DNA of 45,387 nt from Bartonella tribocorum. Its GTDB lineage: Bacteria; Pseudomonadota; Alphaproteobacteria; Rhizobiales; Rhizobiaceae. The stretch lies in NCBI RefSeq assembly GCF_002777915.1, contig NZ_NJGE01000016.1:1-45387 (forward strand), written 5' to 3'. The notes beneath the pieces are model-generated. The model saw only the letters and a program-made list of their open reading frames with translations, made no database searches and was not told the origin of the DNA. Numbering within the stretch: position 1 is the stretch's first letter; every line of letters begins with the position of its first letter. The position numbers were made by a program, and so were the translations under genes. This document shows, piece by piece, positions 27,132 through 35,191 of this stretch.

Positions 27132-27180
27132 CTACAGAAAATTATCGAGATAATTTTCAAAATTTCAAACTACTCCCTCC
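27098..27180 (-). ncRNA. Candidate small RNA with its own promoter and terminator
   Basis: On the minus strand, TTTGGT (27207-27212), a 17-nt spacer and TATACT (27184-27189) predict a start near 27178. The RNA would begin GGAGGGAGUAG, form a nine-bp hairpin (GAAAATTAT-CTCG-ATAATTTTC), and end at a strong rho-independent terminator (stem AGGTTTGT/ACAAACCT, then eight U). Total about 80 nt. A CtrA-box-like palindrome lies 50-65 bp upstream. No ORF fits. The exposed GGAGGGAG resembles a ribosome-binding sequence, so pairing with C/U-rich targets is possible. Confidence 0.55.
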
Positions 27181-27230
27181 AAAAGTATATCAAATACTTC
27201 AGAAGCACCAAAATGAATATGGAGTTTTAT

Positions 27231-27245
27231 TTAACACAATGTTAA
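27231..27245. promoter_or_regulatory. CtrA-box-like palindrome TTAA-N7-TTAA
   Basis: The 15-mer TTAACACAATGTTAA is identical, on the other strand, to TTAACATTGTGTTAA at 31510-31524 upstream of rpmJ. TTAA-N7-TTAA is the established recognition pattern of the alphaproteobacterial cell-cycle regulator CtrA. It sits upstream of the candidate sRNA promoter. Confidence 0.6.
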
Positions 27246-27500
27246 GAAAAATCAAGGGAAAAAAATTATTATCATGAATGCGCCCTTAAAAACCCCTCTA
27301 GCCACGTGACAATCTAACAGCCAAGACAAGCTCCCTCGCGCGCGCCCTTCAACACCGTTTAAAAATCACGCGCGATTCAAAAAAACCTCCAAGGCAAGTT
27401 TTTCTTTAACTAAAGACCAATCGCAAACACGTCCAAAAGCCAATTTCTCAATCAAAGACCACTTTGAAAAGATCAAAGATCTTGATAAACCATTGCTTCA
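27246..27500. other. Spacer between the sRNA and the dsbB terminator
   Basis: No gene seen. It holds a CG-alternating patch (CGCGCGCG near 27340). There is no clear promoter. Confidence 0.4.
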
Positions 27501-27538
27501 ATAAAAAAGAAGCGGATTTTTCAACATCTCCGCTTCTT
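27501..27538 (-). terminator. Rho-independent terminator downstream of dsbB
   Basis: Ten-bp stem AAGAAGCGGA/TCCGCTTCTT (27507-27516 with 27529-27538), followed on the minus strand by TTTTTT. It closes the small membrane gene-dsbB operon. Confidence 0.88.
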
Positions 27539-27581
27539 TAACCGCAAAATTATGATGAGGGATAATTAAAAAAATTCAAAA

Positions 27582-28163
27582 CTATGAAGGGAACCAACTT
27601 GATAACAATTCATACCGAACAGGATCATCAGCGCATTGTCCGCCACCACATTCCAGTATGGTTGAAATCAAATTTGCCGCAATTAAAAACACAAATAAGA
27701 AACTTGCTGTTTTGCCCAAGATTGGAAAAGCAGAAAATTCTTTAAACTTATGTGCCAATTCACCTAAAATCATGACGAATGCAACAGCAAAGATACAAAG
27801 GACAGAGATAATGAAAGCCCAAGTATAAAAATGCAATCCAAAGAACGTTGAACCATATCCCAGATCATCAGGTGTGATATGCAAAAATACCTGCCGTGCA
27901 GCAACAGCACTGGTTACCATACAACCGATAATAACCATGCCATAATGGGTATTTTTCACCTTATGGTGAATATTGAGCAAGAACCCACATCCTGCTAACA
28001 TCAATCCAACGCGTTGCAACAAACAAAGGGGACAAGGTAACTCAAATTTTACCAATTGATAATAAAAAGCGACCACCAAGACGATAGACAATCCAATCAG
28101 TCCTAGCGTATTCATAAAAATGACGAAATGAGGATTTTTTTGTTCAACATTTTCCATGGACAT
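27582..28163 (-). CDS. dsbB: Disulfide bond formation protein B (DsbB family)
   Basis: 193 aa inner-membrane protein with four or five hydrophobic segments. The redox motif CPLC in FELPCPLCLLQRVGLMLAG is the DsbB signature (quinone-side cysteine pair). The second pair typical of E. coli DsbB is not in the same place. Instead CGGGQC lies near the C-terminus (LECGGGQCADDP). It passes oxidising equivalents from DsbA to quinones. It starts at 28163 (or 28157), four bases after the stop of the small upstream gene, so the two are coupled. Confidence 0.88.
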   Translation of the reverse strand: MSMENVEQKNPHFVIFMNTLGLIGLSIVLVVAFYYQLVKFELPCPLCLLQRVGLMLAGCGFLLNIHHKVKNTHYGMVIIGCMVTSAVAARQVFLHITPDDLGYGSTFFGLHFYTWAFIISVLCIFAVAFVMILGELAHKFKEFSAFPILGKTASFLFVFLIAANLISTILECGGGQCADDPVRYELLSSWFPS

Positions 28164-28167
28164 TCTC

Positions 28168-28320
28168 TCAAAAAGATAAATTTAAAGTAGAAGTTGCGTG
28201 ATGATTAAACGTAAGAAGAATAACAACAAACAAAACAGCCCATAAAATATAACTTATATTTTTTTTGCCATACAGCGTTGTTATTGCAGTGCCTAAAGCG
28301 ATTAAAAATGGGAAAAACAT
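28168..28320 (-). CDS. Small membrane protein ahead of dsbB (DUF5993-like)
   Basis: 50 aa, starting at an ATG preceded by a strong AAGGAGAT nine bases upstream. One or two hydrophobic helices (FFPFLIALGTAITTLYG and YILWAVLFVVILLTF) are followed by NHHATSTLNLSF. The ending HHxT-xxLNLSF and the position directly before dsbB match a family of tiny membrane proteins (DUF5993) found beside DsbB homologues. Role unknown, perhaps a DsbB accessory subunit. The stop lies four bases from the dsbB start. Confidence 0.75.
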   Translation of the reverse strand: MFFPFLIALGTAITTLYGKKNISYILWAVLFVVILLTFNHHATSTLNLSF

Positions 28321-29136
28321 AACTTTCAAATCTCCTTATCTAAATATTTGGGTATTTAACTGTTATTTCTTATTGCAAGAATTCAACATATTAAAAAATT
28401 GGGCAAAAAAGAGACAATGGATTTATTATTCACAATTCATCCTTCACTTTAATATTGGCGTTATATTTATGGTCTTGGCGTTACATTTGTGTGAAGAAAT
28501 GATGAAAGATATCATTGCTTTAAGATGCTTCTGAATAAAAGCGCTTAAGCGTTGATTATCTGCGTTTTTTATCTCAGCAATTATTTAATATTTAAAGAGC
28601 TTATTTTCCCCCCATACCAGAACAGCAAAGTAAAAAGCCTTTAAAATAAAAGATATCTCTCTGTTATTTTTCTCAAAAAATATCCTTATTTGCAACGTAC
28701 TTTTGCCATAAAAATCTCTTTTTTGCTCTAAACAGTGTTTCAAATTGCACCATATTTAAAAATATATGGTAAGGATATTTATTTTAGCAACAAGAAATGA
28801 GACATTTTCTCAAAAAAAACCTTCTACTTAAAAAGCCTTTGTCCAGCCTATATTTCCAGCCTATATTTTTTTACTTTTTGCTTCAAAGTAAACGACAGCT
28901 CGCTGCTTAATCTTCCCCCATCCAACAAGTTTCACACCACAAACTCCAAAGAACAATGCTTCACGAATCTTCAAGAGAGTATATTTGCGTTGCTGTATCG
29001 CCCTTTAAATTTTAACCGTTCAATCTTATTTAAGGAAAACGCTCTCTCTGCCAGAGATTGGCTTTGCAATGAAACGATAAAACTCTTAAAAAAATAATGG
29101 TAAAGAATCGCCTTGAATCTTTGAAAAGGATAGAGA
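28321..29136. other. Divergent spacer between dsbB operon and purE
   Basis: Promoters for the two divergent operons should lie here. No gene is supported. A plus-strand frame at 28265-28534 overlaps the small membrane gene antisense and lacks a ribosome-binding site. An inverted repeat ACCATAT-N8-ATATGGT lies at 28749-28770 and could be an operator. purE is preceded by AAAGGATAGAG. Confidence 0.5.
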
Positions 29137-29634
29137 ATGATGAAAAAATCATGTGATGTTGCGATTTTAATGGGAAGCCAATCGGACTGGAAAACGATGT
29201 GCCATAGTGCAGATATTTTGACGAATCTTGGCATTTCTCATAGTTCGCATATTGTCTCCGCCCACCGAACCCCTGAACGCCTTTACCAATTTGCAAGAGA
29301 AGCAAAAGCCGCAGGTTTTAAAATTTTAATTGCCGGCGCTGGTGGTGCAGCACATCTTCCTGGTATGCTTGCAGCGCTCACGCCTCTTCCTGTTTTTGGT
29401 GTTCCAGTGCATTCACAATCTCTCTCTGGTCAAGACTCTTTGTTTTCAATCGTACAAATGCCAGCAGGAATACCTGTTGGCACGTTAGCCATTGGCAAAG
29501 CAGGCGCCATTAATGCCGCCCTTTTAGCTGCAGCCGTTATAGCCGTTTACGATCATGATCTCGCTCAACGATTAGACGATTGGCGTCAGCAACAAACAGC
29601 CCATGTCGCCCTAACACCTGTAACAGAGGTTTAA
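29137..29634 (+). CDS. purE: N5-carboxyaminoimidazole ribonucleotide mutase PurE
   Basis: 165 aa. It converts N5-CAIR to CAIR in purine synthesis. Diagnostic segments are [10 protein letters not shown] (phosphate-binding loop), [40 protein letters not shown], and [24 protein letters not shown] sequence. The two Met codons at the start make 29137 or 29140 equivalent. It is followed after one base by purK, so the two are one operon. Confidence 0.97.
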   Translation: MMKKSCDVAILMGSQSDWKTMCHSADILTNLGISHSSHIVSAHRTPERLYQFAREAKAAGFKILIAGAGGAAHLPGMLAALTPLPVFGVPVHSQSLSGQDSLFSIVQMPAGIPVGTLAIGKAGAINAALLAAAVIAVYDHDLAQRLDDWRQQQTAHVALTPVTEV

Positions 29635-29635
29635 A

Positions 29636-30847
29636 ATGACATCGTTTTCCAACACACTCACTTCATCCAGCACCCCCATACCCTCCAGCACCTCCACGCC
29701 GTCCAACATCCCTCCTTCATCTAAAATTATCCCCACATCCTCTAGCACCCCCACGCCGTCCAACATGCTTCCCCCAGGCAGCGTCATTGGTTTGATCGGC
29801 GGCGGACAATTAGCACGCATGCTCGCCATAGCGGCCGCAGAATTAGGATTTCGAACGGTTATTTTTTGCCCTGAATCCGATTGCCCAGCAGCTCAAACAG
29901 CCAACACCCATATTATTTCCTCCTATGATGATCCATCAGCCTTAGATGAATTTGTTGCTCAGTGCGATGTTGTCAGCTATGAATTTGAAAATCTTTTGCT
30001 TGAAACGGTTCAATATGTAGAAAAAAGCAAGCCTGTTTATCCTTCTTCCAAAGCCTTAGAGATCGCACAAGATCGACTTTTTGAAAAACAATTTTTACGC
30101 GATCAAGGAATCAGTACTGCCTCATGGCATGCTATTGATGATTCTTCTTCTCTTGTTTCTGCTCTTGAAACCTTAAGCGGGCGTGGTCTTTTAAAGACGC
30201 GTCGTTTTGGTTATGATGGGAAAAACCAGATCAAGCTTGATCGCCCTGATGAACAAACCCTTGAAGACGCCTTCAATGCTTTTGAGAAACAGCCGTGTAT
30301 TTTGGAAGAGATTGTTCCTTTTTTATCGGAAATTTCGGTTCTCTCGGCGCGCACAAAGCAAGGGGAGCATATTTTTTATGATTGTCCTGAAAACCAACAT
30401 AAAAACGGGATACTCCATAAGTCCTTTGTTCCATCCCATATTCCCCTTAAGGTACAAAAAGCCGCGCAAGATATCAGCGCGACAGTGATGGAATCCCTTG
30501 ATTATGTTGGTGTTCTTTGTATTGAATTTTTTGTCTTAACAGATGGCCGTCTTTTAGTGAATGAATTAGCACCGCGTGTGCATAATTCTGGTCATTGGAC
30601 GCAAAAGGCATGCATCACTTCACAATTTGAACAGCATATCCGTGCTATTTGTGGTCTTCCCTTAGGCAGCCCTTATCGCCATAGTGATTGCCAAATGACA
30701 AATCTTCTTGGAAACAATTTGAACACTTTAAAATATTTTCTCACGCAAGAGCACACTTCGATCCATTTATATGGCAAAAGAACTGTCCAACCCCACCGCA
30801 AAATGGGCCATGTCATCCAATTAACGGGACCAGCCAGCAGATCTTAA
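29636..30847 (+). CDS. purK: N5-carboxyaminoimidazole ribonucleotide synthase PurK, with Ser/Thr/Pro-rich N-terminal tail
   Basis: 403 aa ATP-grasp enzyme making N5-CAIR from AIR, ATP and bicarbonate. The family begins at about residue 50 with IGLIGGGQLARMLAIAA. Downstream are YEFEN, LLKTRRFGYDGKNQI, CILEEIVPF, and ELAPRVHNSGHWT near the C-terminus. The first 45 residues are unusual: imperfect repeats of SSTPTPSN encoded by a minisatellite with CACCCCCACGCCGTCCAACAT. AGAGG eight bases before ATG 29636 supports translation of the tail. An internal ATG at 29765 would give a normal-length PurK. Confidence 0.95.
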   Translation: MTSFSNTLTSSSTPIPSSTSTPSNIPPSSKIIPTSSSTPTPSNMLPPGSVIGLIGGGQLARMLAIAAAELGFRTVIFCPESDCPAAQTANTHIISSYDDPSALDEFVAQCDVVSYEFENLLLETVQYVEKSKPVYPSSKALEIAQDRLFEKQFLRDQGISTASWHAIDDSSSLVSALETLSGRGLLKTRRFGYDGKNQIKLDRPDEQTLEDAFNAFEKQPCILEEIVPFLSEISVLSARTKQGEHIFYDCPENQHKNGILHKSFVPSHIPLKVQKAAQDISATVMESLDYVGVLCIEFFVLTDGRLLVNELAPRVHNSGHWTQKACITSQFEQHIRAICGLPLGSPYRHSDCQMTNLLGNNLNTLKYFLTQEHTSIHLYGKRTVQPHRKMGHVIQLTGPASRS

Positions 30848-31362
30848 CCCCCGATATACAAACGCTTTTTCACACGTTTTTCCCAATGAACTAAAAAAAA
30901 ACAACACCACCGCCCACATCAACATCCAGCAGCTGAACAGCGTCTCTAAACCCTTCAATTCTTAATCACCCACCCTTGACAGGGGCCCCCTTATAAGCCC
31001 TGTTCTTTTAAAAACACCCCTTCCCTCTTAAAAGACAAAAACCCACCCCGCCCTAACAATCCAGCGACTGAACAGGGCTCCTAACCTTTCAACTCTCCTC
31101 ACTGACAAAAATTATTTCTTCAAAACTGAGAAGCTTTTAGCTTGTTTTTCACTCTTTAATCCTTCTTCTCCTTTTTGCTTAAATATTTTTACCCTAAAGA
31201 CAACCCCTCAAGACAACCCCTCAAGGCAACCCCTCAAAGACAACCCCTCAAGACAGCCTTTTTATCACAGAGAGACCCTTGACAAGAATAAAGCTTCTTG
31301 TTAAATTCGCCTTACTTTTTTACAATTTTCACTTGTTCGTTGTGCTAATGAAGTGTGTTAAT
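30848..31362. other. Spacer after purK with short tandem repeats
   Basis: No gene seen. Bases 31199-31257 are about five copies of GACAACCCCTCAA. Two similar blocks near 30930 and 31060 share CCAGC-ACTGAACAG. Composition is C-rich as in other spacers. Confidence 0.55.
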
Positions 31363-31391
31363 ACGTACCTTTAAGGTGCGTTTTTATTTTT
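31363..31391 (+). terminator. Rho-independent terminator on the plus strand
   Basis: Stem ACGTACC-TTTAA-GGTGCGT (one G-U pair) followed by TTTTATTTT. It lies 515 bp after purK, so it ends either a long purEK transcript or an unrecognised short transcript in between. Confidence 0.7.
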
Positions 31392-31509
31392 GTGATCACA
31401 GTGAAAAAGTGTATCGTGTAATGTTGTGATGCAACTATGATATCATAATGCAATATTCATGCGATAAGCAGTATATTGTTTTATTGGGGTTATGATTCAT
31501 AGTGCGTTT

Positions 31510-31584
31510 TTAACATTGTGTTAAATTTTAACGTTGTTTTATAATTTTAACATTGTGTTATAATGAATTGTGATATTGTGTTAG
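31510..31584 (+). promoter_or_regulatory. rpmJ promoter region with three to four CtrA-box-like repeats
   Basis: TTAACATTGTGTTAA (31510-31524) is a full TTAA-N7-TTAA site. Variants TTAACGTTGTTTTA (31528) and TTAACATTGTGTTA (31547) follow at 18-19 bp spacing, and a weaker TGATATTGTGTTAG lies at 31571. Two perfect TATAAT boxes (31540-31545 and 31559-31564) lie among them with TTGTGT/TTGTTT at 18-19 bp upstream. CtrA or a similar dimer overlapping the promoter is inferred. Confidence 0.6.
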
Positions 31585-31609
31585 GTAAGCTGTTTAAACG
31601 GTGAAGATG

Positions 31610-31735
31610 ATGAAAATTAAAAATTCGCTTAAAGCACTAAAGGAGCGCCACCGTAACAATCGTTTGGTGCGTCGTAAGGGGCGTGTTTATATCCTCAATA
31701 AAACGAATCCACGTTTTAGAGCACGTCAGGGTTAA
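31610..31735 (+). CDS. rpmJ: 50S ribosomal protein L36
   Basis: 41 aa, starting [20 protein letters not shown] and ending NPRFRARQG. This is the zinc-ligand-free L36 type usual in Alphaproteobacteria. A second ATG at 31607 precedes it directly, and GGTGAAG supports this position. It is preceded by a cluster of TTAA-N7-TTAA repeats and two TATAAT boxes. Confidence 0.95.
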   Translation: MKIKNSLKALKERHRNNRLVRRKGRVYILNKTNPRFRARQG

Positions 31736-31757
31736 TTTTTTCAAAGTGAATATTTTT

Positions 31758-31795
31758 ATGCCTACAAGAAGTAGGCATTAGAAATTTTCTTTTGA
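31758..31795 (+). terminator. Probable terminator of rpmJ
   Basis: Eight-bp stem ATGCCTAC-AAGAA-GTAGGCAT at 31758-31778, then a broken T-rich run (AAATTTTCTTTT). The gap before the T-run makes it moderate in quality. Confidence 0.65.
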
Positions 31796-31881
31796 GATTT
31801 TTTTTGGGGGTTATAAGTCCGTTTGTTACGAGTCCAGTGTTTGATCATGTTTCGTGATTTATCTTTTGAGGGCTTGTTTTT

Positions 31882-32658
31882 ATGGATCTTTCTATTTTAA
31901 AAGCTTTTTGGTTTTTTCAGGTGCGTTTTTTTTGTATTTTCCAACGCACTCTTTTTCTTTCTTTTATGGGCATTTTTTGTTTCATTTCTTCTGGTTATGG
32001 GCAAAATCCTCCTTCCCTTCCTGAAGATCGCCCTTCTCCTCAATCGCTTTTACCGTTAGATGATCTCATTCCCAATTCTCCTCCCTCTTCCGCAGTGCCT
32101 TCTGATTCATCAGCGATAATTCTTGAAGATTTTGACTCAGAGCCGCTTTCTCATGTTGACAGAATAAAGCAACGCAAAGAAGCGGAAATTTTACGTTTAT
32201 TGAAAGAATTGAAATATTGTGCTGATGTTGCAAAGGCAAAAAAGATCAGTCAACAACTTCAACATTTATGGTCTCAATCGGGAAGCGAGACGATTGATCT
32301 TTTAATGTCATGGGCTGAAAATGCAATCAACCGCGACGATTATGGGCTTGCGCTTGATTATATCGATAATGTTCTTGCACTTTTACCCACTCACGCTGAA
32401 GCGTGGATAAGACGCGCTTGGGTTCACATTCAACTGAATGATTTCAAACTTGCCATGCTTGATCTCAATCATGCTCTTGAACTTGAGCCGCGCAACTACA
32501 TTGCCTTTTTTGAACTAGGCGTTACCATGGAAGCAACAGAGCGTCCAGAACTTGCGCTCAAAGCTTATGAGGCGGCATTAAGTTACTATCCACAAATGCT
32601 CAGGCTTCAAAAACGCATTGAGGCTCTGTTAGATGAACAGTCACCACAAGCTCTTTGA
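31882..32658 (+). CDS. Exported TPR-repeat protein
   Basis: 258 aa. A long hydrophobic N-terminal segment with a likely signal-peptide cleavage after SSGYG (about residue 40) is followed by a Pro/Ser-rich linker (about 42-80). A charged coiled stretch (DRIKQRKEAEILRLLKELKY) comes next. At least three TPR-like helix pairs follow (about 145-245; DDYGLALDYIDNVLALLPTHAEAWIRRAWVHIQLNDFKLAMLDLNHALELEPRN-type spacing, split here by the rule on length). It is probably a periplasmic scaffold, with partner unknown. GAGGG precedes the ATG. Its 3' end has been copied three times downstream. Confidence 0.85.
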   Translation: MDLSILKAFWFFQVRFFCIFQRTLFLSFMGIFCFISSGYGQNPPSLPEDRPSPQSLLPLDDLIPNSPPSSAVPSDSSAIILEDFDSEPLSHVDRIKQRKEAEILRLLKELKYCADVAKAKKISQQLQHLWSQSGSETIDLLMSWAENAINRDDYGLALDYIDNVLALLPTHAEAWIRRAWVHIQLNDFKLAMLDLNHALELEPRNYIAFFELGVTMEATERPELALKAYEAALSYYPQMLRLQKRIEALLDEQSPQAL

Positions 32659-32701
32659 ACACATCGTGCATAAACAAAATCCTTAACCCATCCTCCAACC
32701 T

Positions 32702-33440
32702 TGGATAAGACGCGCTTGGGTTCACCTTCAACTGAATGATTTCAAACTTGCCATGCTTGATCTCAACCATGCTCTTGAACTTGAACCGCGCAACTATATT
32801 GCCTTTTTTGAACTAGGCGTTACCATGGAAGCAACAGAGCGTCCAGAACTTATCGCTCAAAGCTTATGAGGCGGCATTAAGCAACACTCCACAAATGCTC
32901 AGGCTTCAAAAACGCATTGAGGCTCTGTTAGATGAACAGTCACCACAAGCTCTTTGAACACATCGTGCATAAACAAAATCCTTAACCCATCCTCCAACCT
33001 TGGATAAGACGCGCTTGGGTTCACCTTCAACTGAATGATTTCAAACTTGCCATGCTTGATCTCAACCATGCTCTTGAACTTGAGCCGCGCAACTCCATTG
33101 CCTTTTTTTAACTTAGTCCATAACCATGGAAGCAACAGAGCATCCAGAACTTATCGCTCAAAACTTATGAGGCGGCATTAAGCAACACTCCACAAATGCT
33201 CAGGCTTCAAAAACGCATTGAGGCTCTGTTAGATGAACAATCACCACAAGCTCTTTGAACACATCGTGCATAAACAAAATCCTTAACCCATCCTCCAACC
33301 GTGGATAAGACGCGCTTGGGTCCACCTTCAACTGAATGATTTCAAACTTGCCATGCTTGATCTCAACCATGCTCTTGAACTTGAGCCGCGCAACTCCATT
33401 GTTTTTTAACTTAAAGCCATAACCATGGAAGCAACAGAGC
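32702..33440 (+). repeat. Three dead tandem copies of the 3' end of the TPR gene
   Basis: The gene segment starting TGGATAAGACGCGCTTGGGT at 32404 recurs at 32702, 33001 and 33302, a period of 298-301 bp. Each copy includes the 3' coding part and the 3' flank (ATCGTGCATAAACAAAATCC). The copies have frameshifts and no start, and the last is cut short near 33440. Minus-strand frames over them are by-products of the repetition. Confidence 0.92.
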
Positions 33441-33919
33441 ATCCAGAACTTATCGCTCCATTCACAAGCCTCTTCCCACCATAACCTTTCTCTCACCCCA
33501 TTCCACGCCATGATACACATGATAGATGACCCAACACGCCCCAAAACCTCCACACCCCATACACCCTCGAAATCCTATACAATGTATAAACCTTCCACGT
33601 CCTTCATTTTCCCTTACTTTTTTACGTCTCCACGTTTTTACGCTTCACCATTTTTACAGAAAAGGACAAACGAAAGCGCTGCTCTGTAAATAAAGTTCAG
33701 GGCTTCATCAGAATACATAGACAAGCCCACCGCTAAAATATTCTACACACGCTTACAAAAAAACTAAATTGTAAAATCTATTGTCCAATATCAACCTGAA
33801 AGAGCGGTGTTTTACAACATGATCGGATAATTCTTGAGATCCCAAAATACTTTCATTTTCCAAATATTTTCATTTTTCTTGCCAATCTTCTGAAATTACT
33901 TTAGTAATGAGGCAATTTT
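33441..33919. repeat. Spacer upstream of unit 14
   Basis: About 33549-33800 closely matches 34868-35115 (CACACCCCATAC, then ACGTTTTT ACGC with CACCATTTTTACAG, then AGTTCAGGGCTTCATCAGAA). It then runs into the unit 14 flank and promoter. Confidence 0.75.
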
Positions 33920-34107
33920 GATCGTCTACGCACCAATCAAGAGGGGTTAAAAGCCCTAAGTTCAGTACATAAAAATCGATACCACTTTACTGGTATCTCC
34001 CGGATTCCGAGAGCTTTTGCTATGTCCAGGTGCTCAGCACTAAAAGCAAAAGGCTGACTGAACTCAGTGCTTTTAACTCTCGGAATACCAATGCGAGGGC
34101 GCTCGCA
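33920..34107 (+). ncRNA. Unit 14 Brt-like structured RNA leader
   Basis: P2 outer TTAAAAG/CTTTTAA, inner AGTTCAGT/ACTGAACT, a pairing used only here. P3 also differs on both sides: ATACCA-N6-TGGTAT. The P4 palindrome is degraded (TCCCGGATTCCGAGAG), but the 3' strand reads CTCTCGGAAT, so ATTCCGAGAG still pairs with it. This is covariation in the alternative helix as well. Confidence 0.88.
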
Positions 34108-34124
34108 ACCGGAGGGGGTGCAAA

Positions 34125-34532
34125 ATGCCAACTCAAAATCCAAATTTTCCAACTAAAAATCCAAGTTTTATTGATATTTCAATAGGCAAAAGAATTCGTT
34201 ATAGACGCATAGCCATGGGGTTTTCCCAAAAAACATTAGGAAGCTTTTTAGGTGTCAGTTTCCAACAAATCCAAAAATATGAAAAAGGTTTAAATCGTGT
34301 CAGTGCAAAATGTTTGCTTGAAATCGCTCAAAAACTGCAAGTGCCGATAGGCTTTTTTTATGCCGATCTTTTAGCCTCCGATCTTGCTACAAAAGAAGAT
34401 CTTGCCTCACGAGGCAATCCCTCACACTGTCATCAAAACATCTCCAGCGAAAAAGAATATTTGCTTTTAAAAAACTTTAGAGAACTCCAACCGAAAAAAC
34501 AGAAAGCGATTTTGTGTTTGCTTTCTGATTAG
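34125..34532 (+). CDS. Unit 14 Trp-like XRE-family regulator
   Basis: 135 aa, with an ATG start where most plus-strand units use GTG, after GGAGGGGG. N-terminus MPTQNPNFPTKNPSF. GFSQKTLG instead of GLSQ in helix 2. The recognition helix is unchanged. Tail NISSEKEYLLLKNFRELQPKKQ. Confidence 0.9.
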   Translation: MPTQNPNFPTKNPSFIDISIGKRIRYRRIAMGFSQKTLGSFLGVSFQQIQKYEKGLNRVSAKCLLEIAQKLQVPIGFFYADLLASDLATKEDLASRGNPSHCHQNISSEKEYLLLKNFRELQPKKQKAILCLLSD

Positions 34533-35191
34533 GCAAAAGCGCCCCACTCCACATTATTCGCTCATAGAGCCCTTTTGATAAAATTGATGCCGTCTCTTAA
34601 AAGGCCGTGTTCTATCGCGCGCAACAAGCAAATCCTATACACCATTCTTCATGCATCCTTTCCCCTACCGCCTTTTGTACCCACCATCCTAACCTGTTGA
34701 GACGTATTCTTTCCCTCCTCTATTCCCCACACACTCTTCTTGCCAATCAAGGCTCTTAACAGACCTCTTCATCCCCTCTTACGCTCCACTTATTCCCCTA
34801 AAAAATCCTCTCATCCCATTCCACACCATGTGATACACATGATAGATGGCCCCACACACCCCAAAACCTCCACACCCCATACAGCCCCGAAATCCTATAC
34901 AATGTATAAACCTTCCACGTCCTTCACTTTCCCTTACTTTTTTACGTCTCCACGTTTTTACGCTTCACCATTTTTACAGAAAAGGACAAACGAAAGCGCT
35001 GCTCTGTAAACAAAGTTCAGGGCTTCATCAGAATACATAGACAAGCCCACCCCGAAAATATTCTACACACGCTTACAAAAAAACTAAATTGTAAAATCTA
35101 TTGTCCAATATCAACCTCAAAAAGCGGTAGTGCATATATAGAATAAAATACGTGTTTCATTGATGAGCCAATCATTCAGAAGCAACACCAA
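34533..35191. repeat. Spacer between unit 14 and the second MFS gene
   Basis: Begins with the Trp-unit 3' flank (34536-34650, nearly identical to 38248-38355). A C-rich block follows, then the repeat shared with 33549-33800. No gene seen. Confidence 0.7.

Noticed and set aside
28265-28534. 89-codon plus-strand frame
   Set aside because: Runs antisense to the small membrane gene before dsbB, which has a much better start signal and a family match.
32899-33553. Two related minus-strand frames over the TPR tandem copies
   Set aside because: Antisense shadows of dead gene fragments. The similarity between them comes from the 299-bp repeat.
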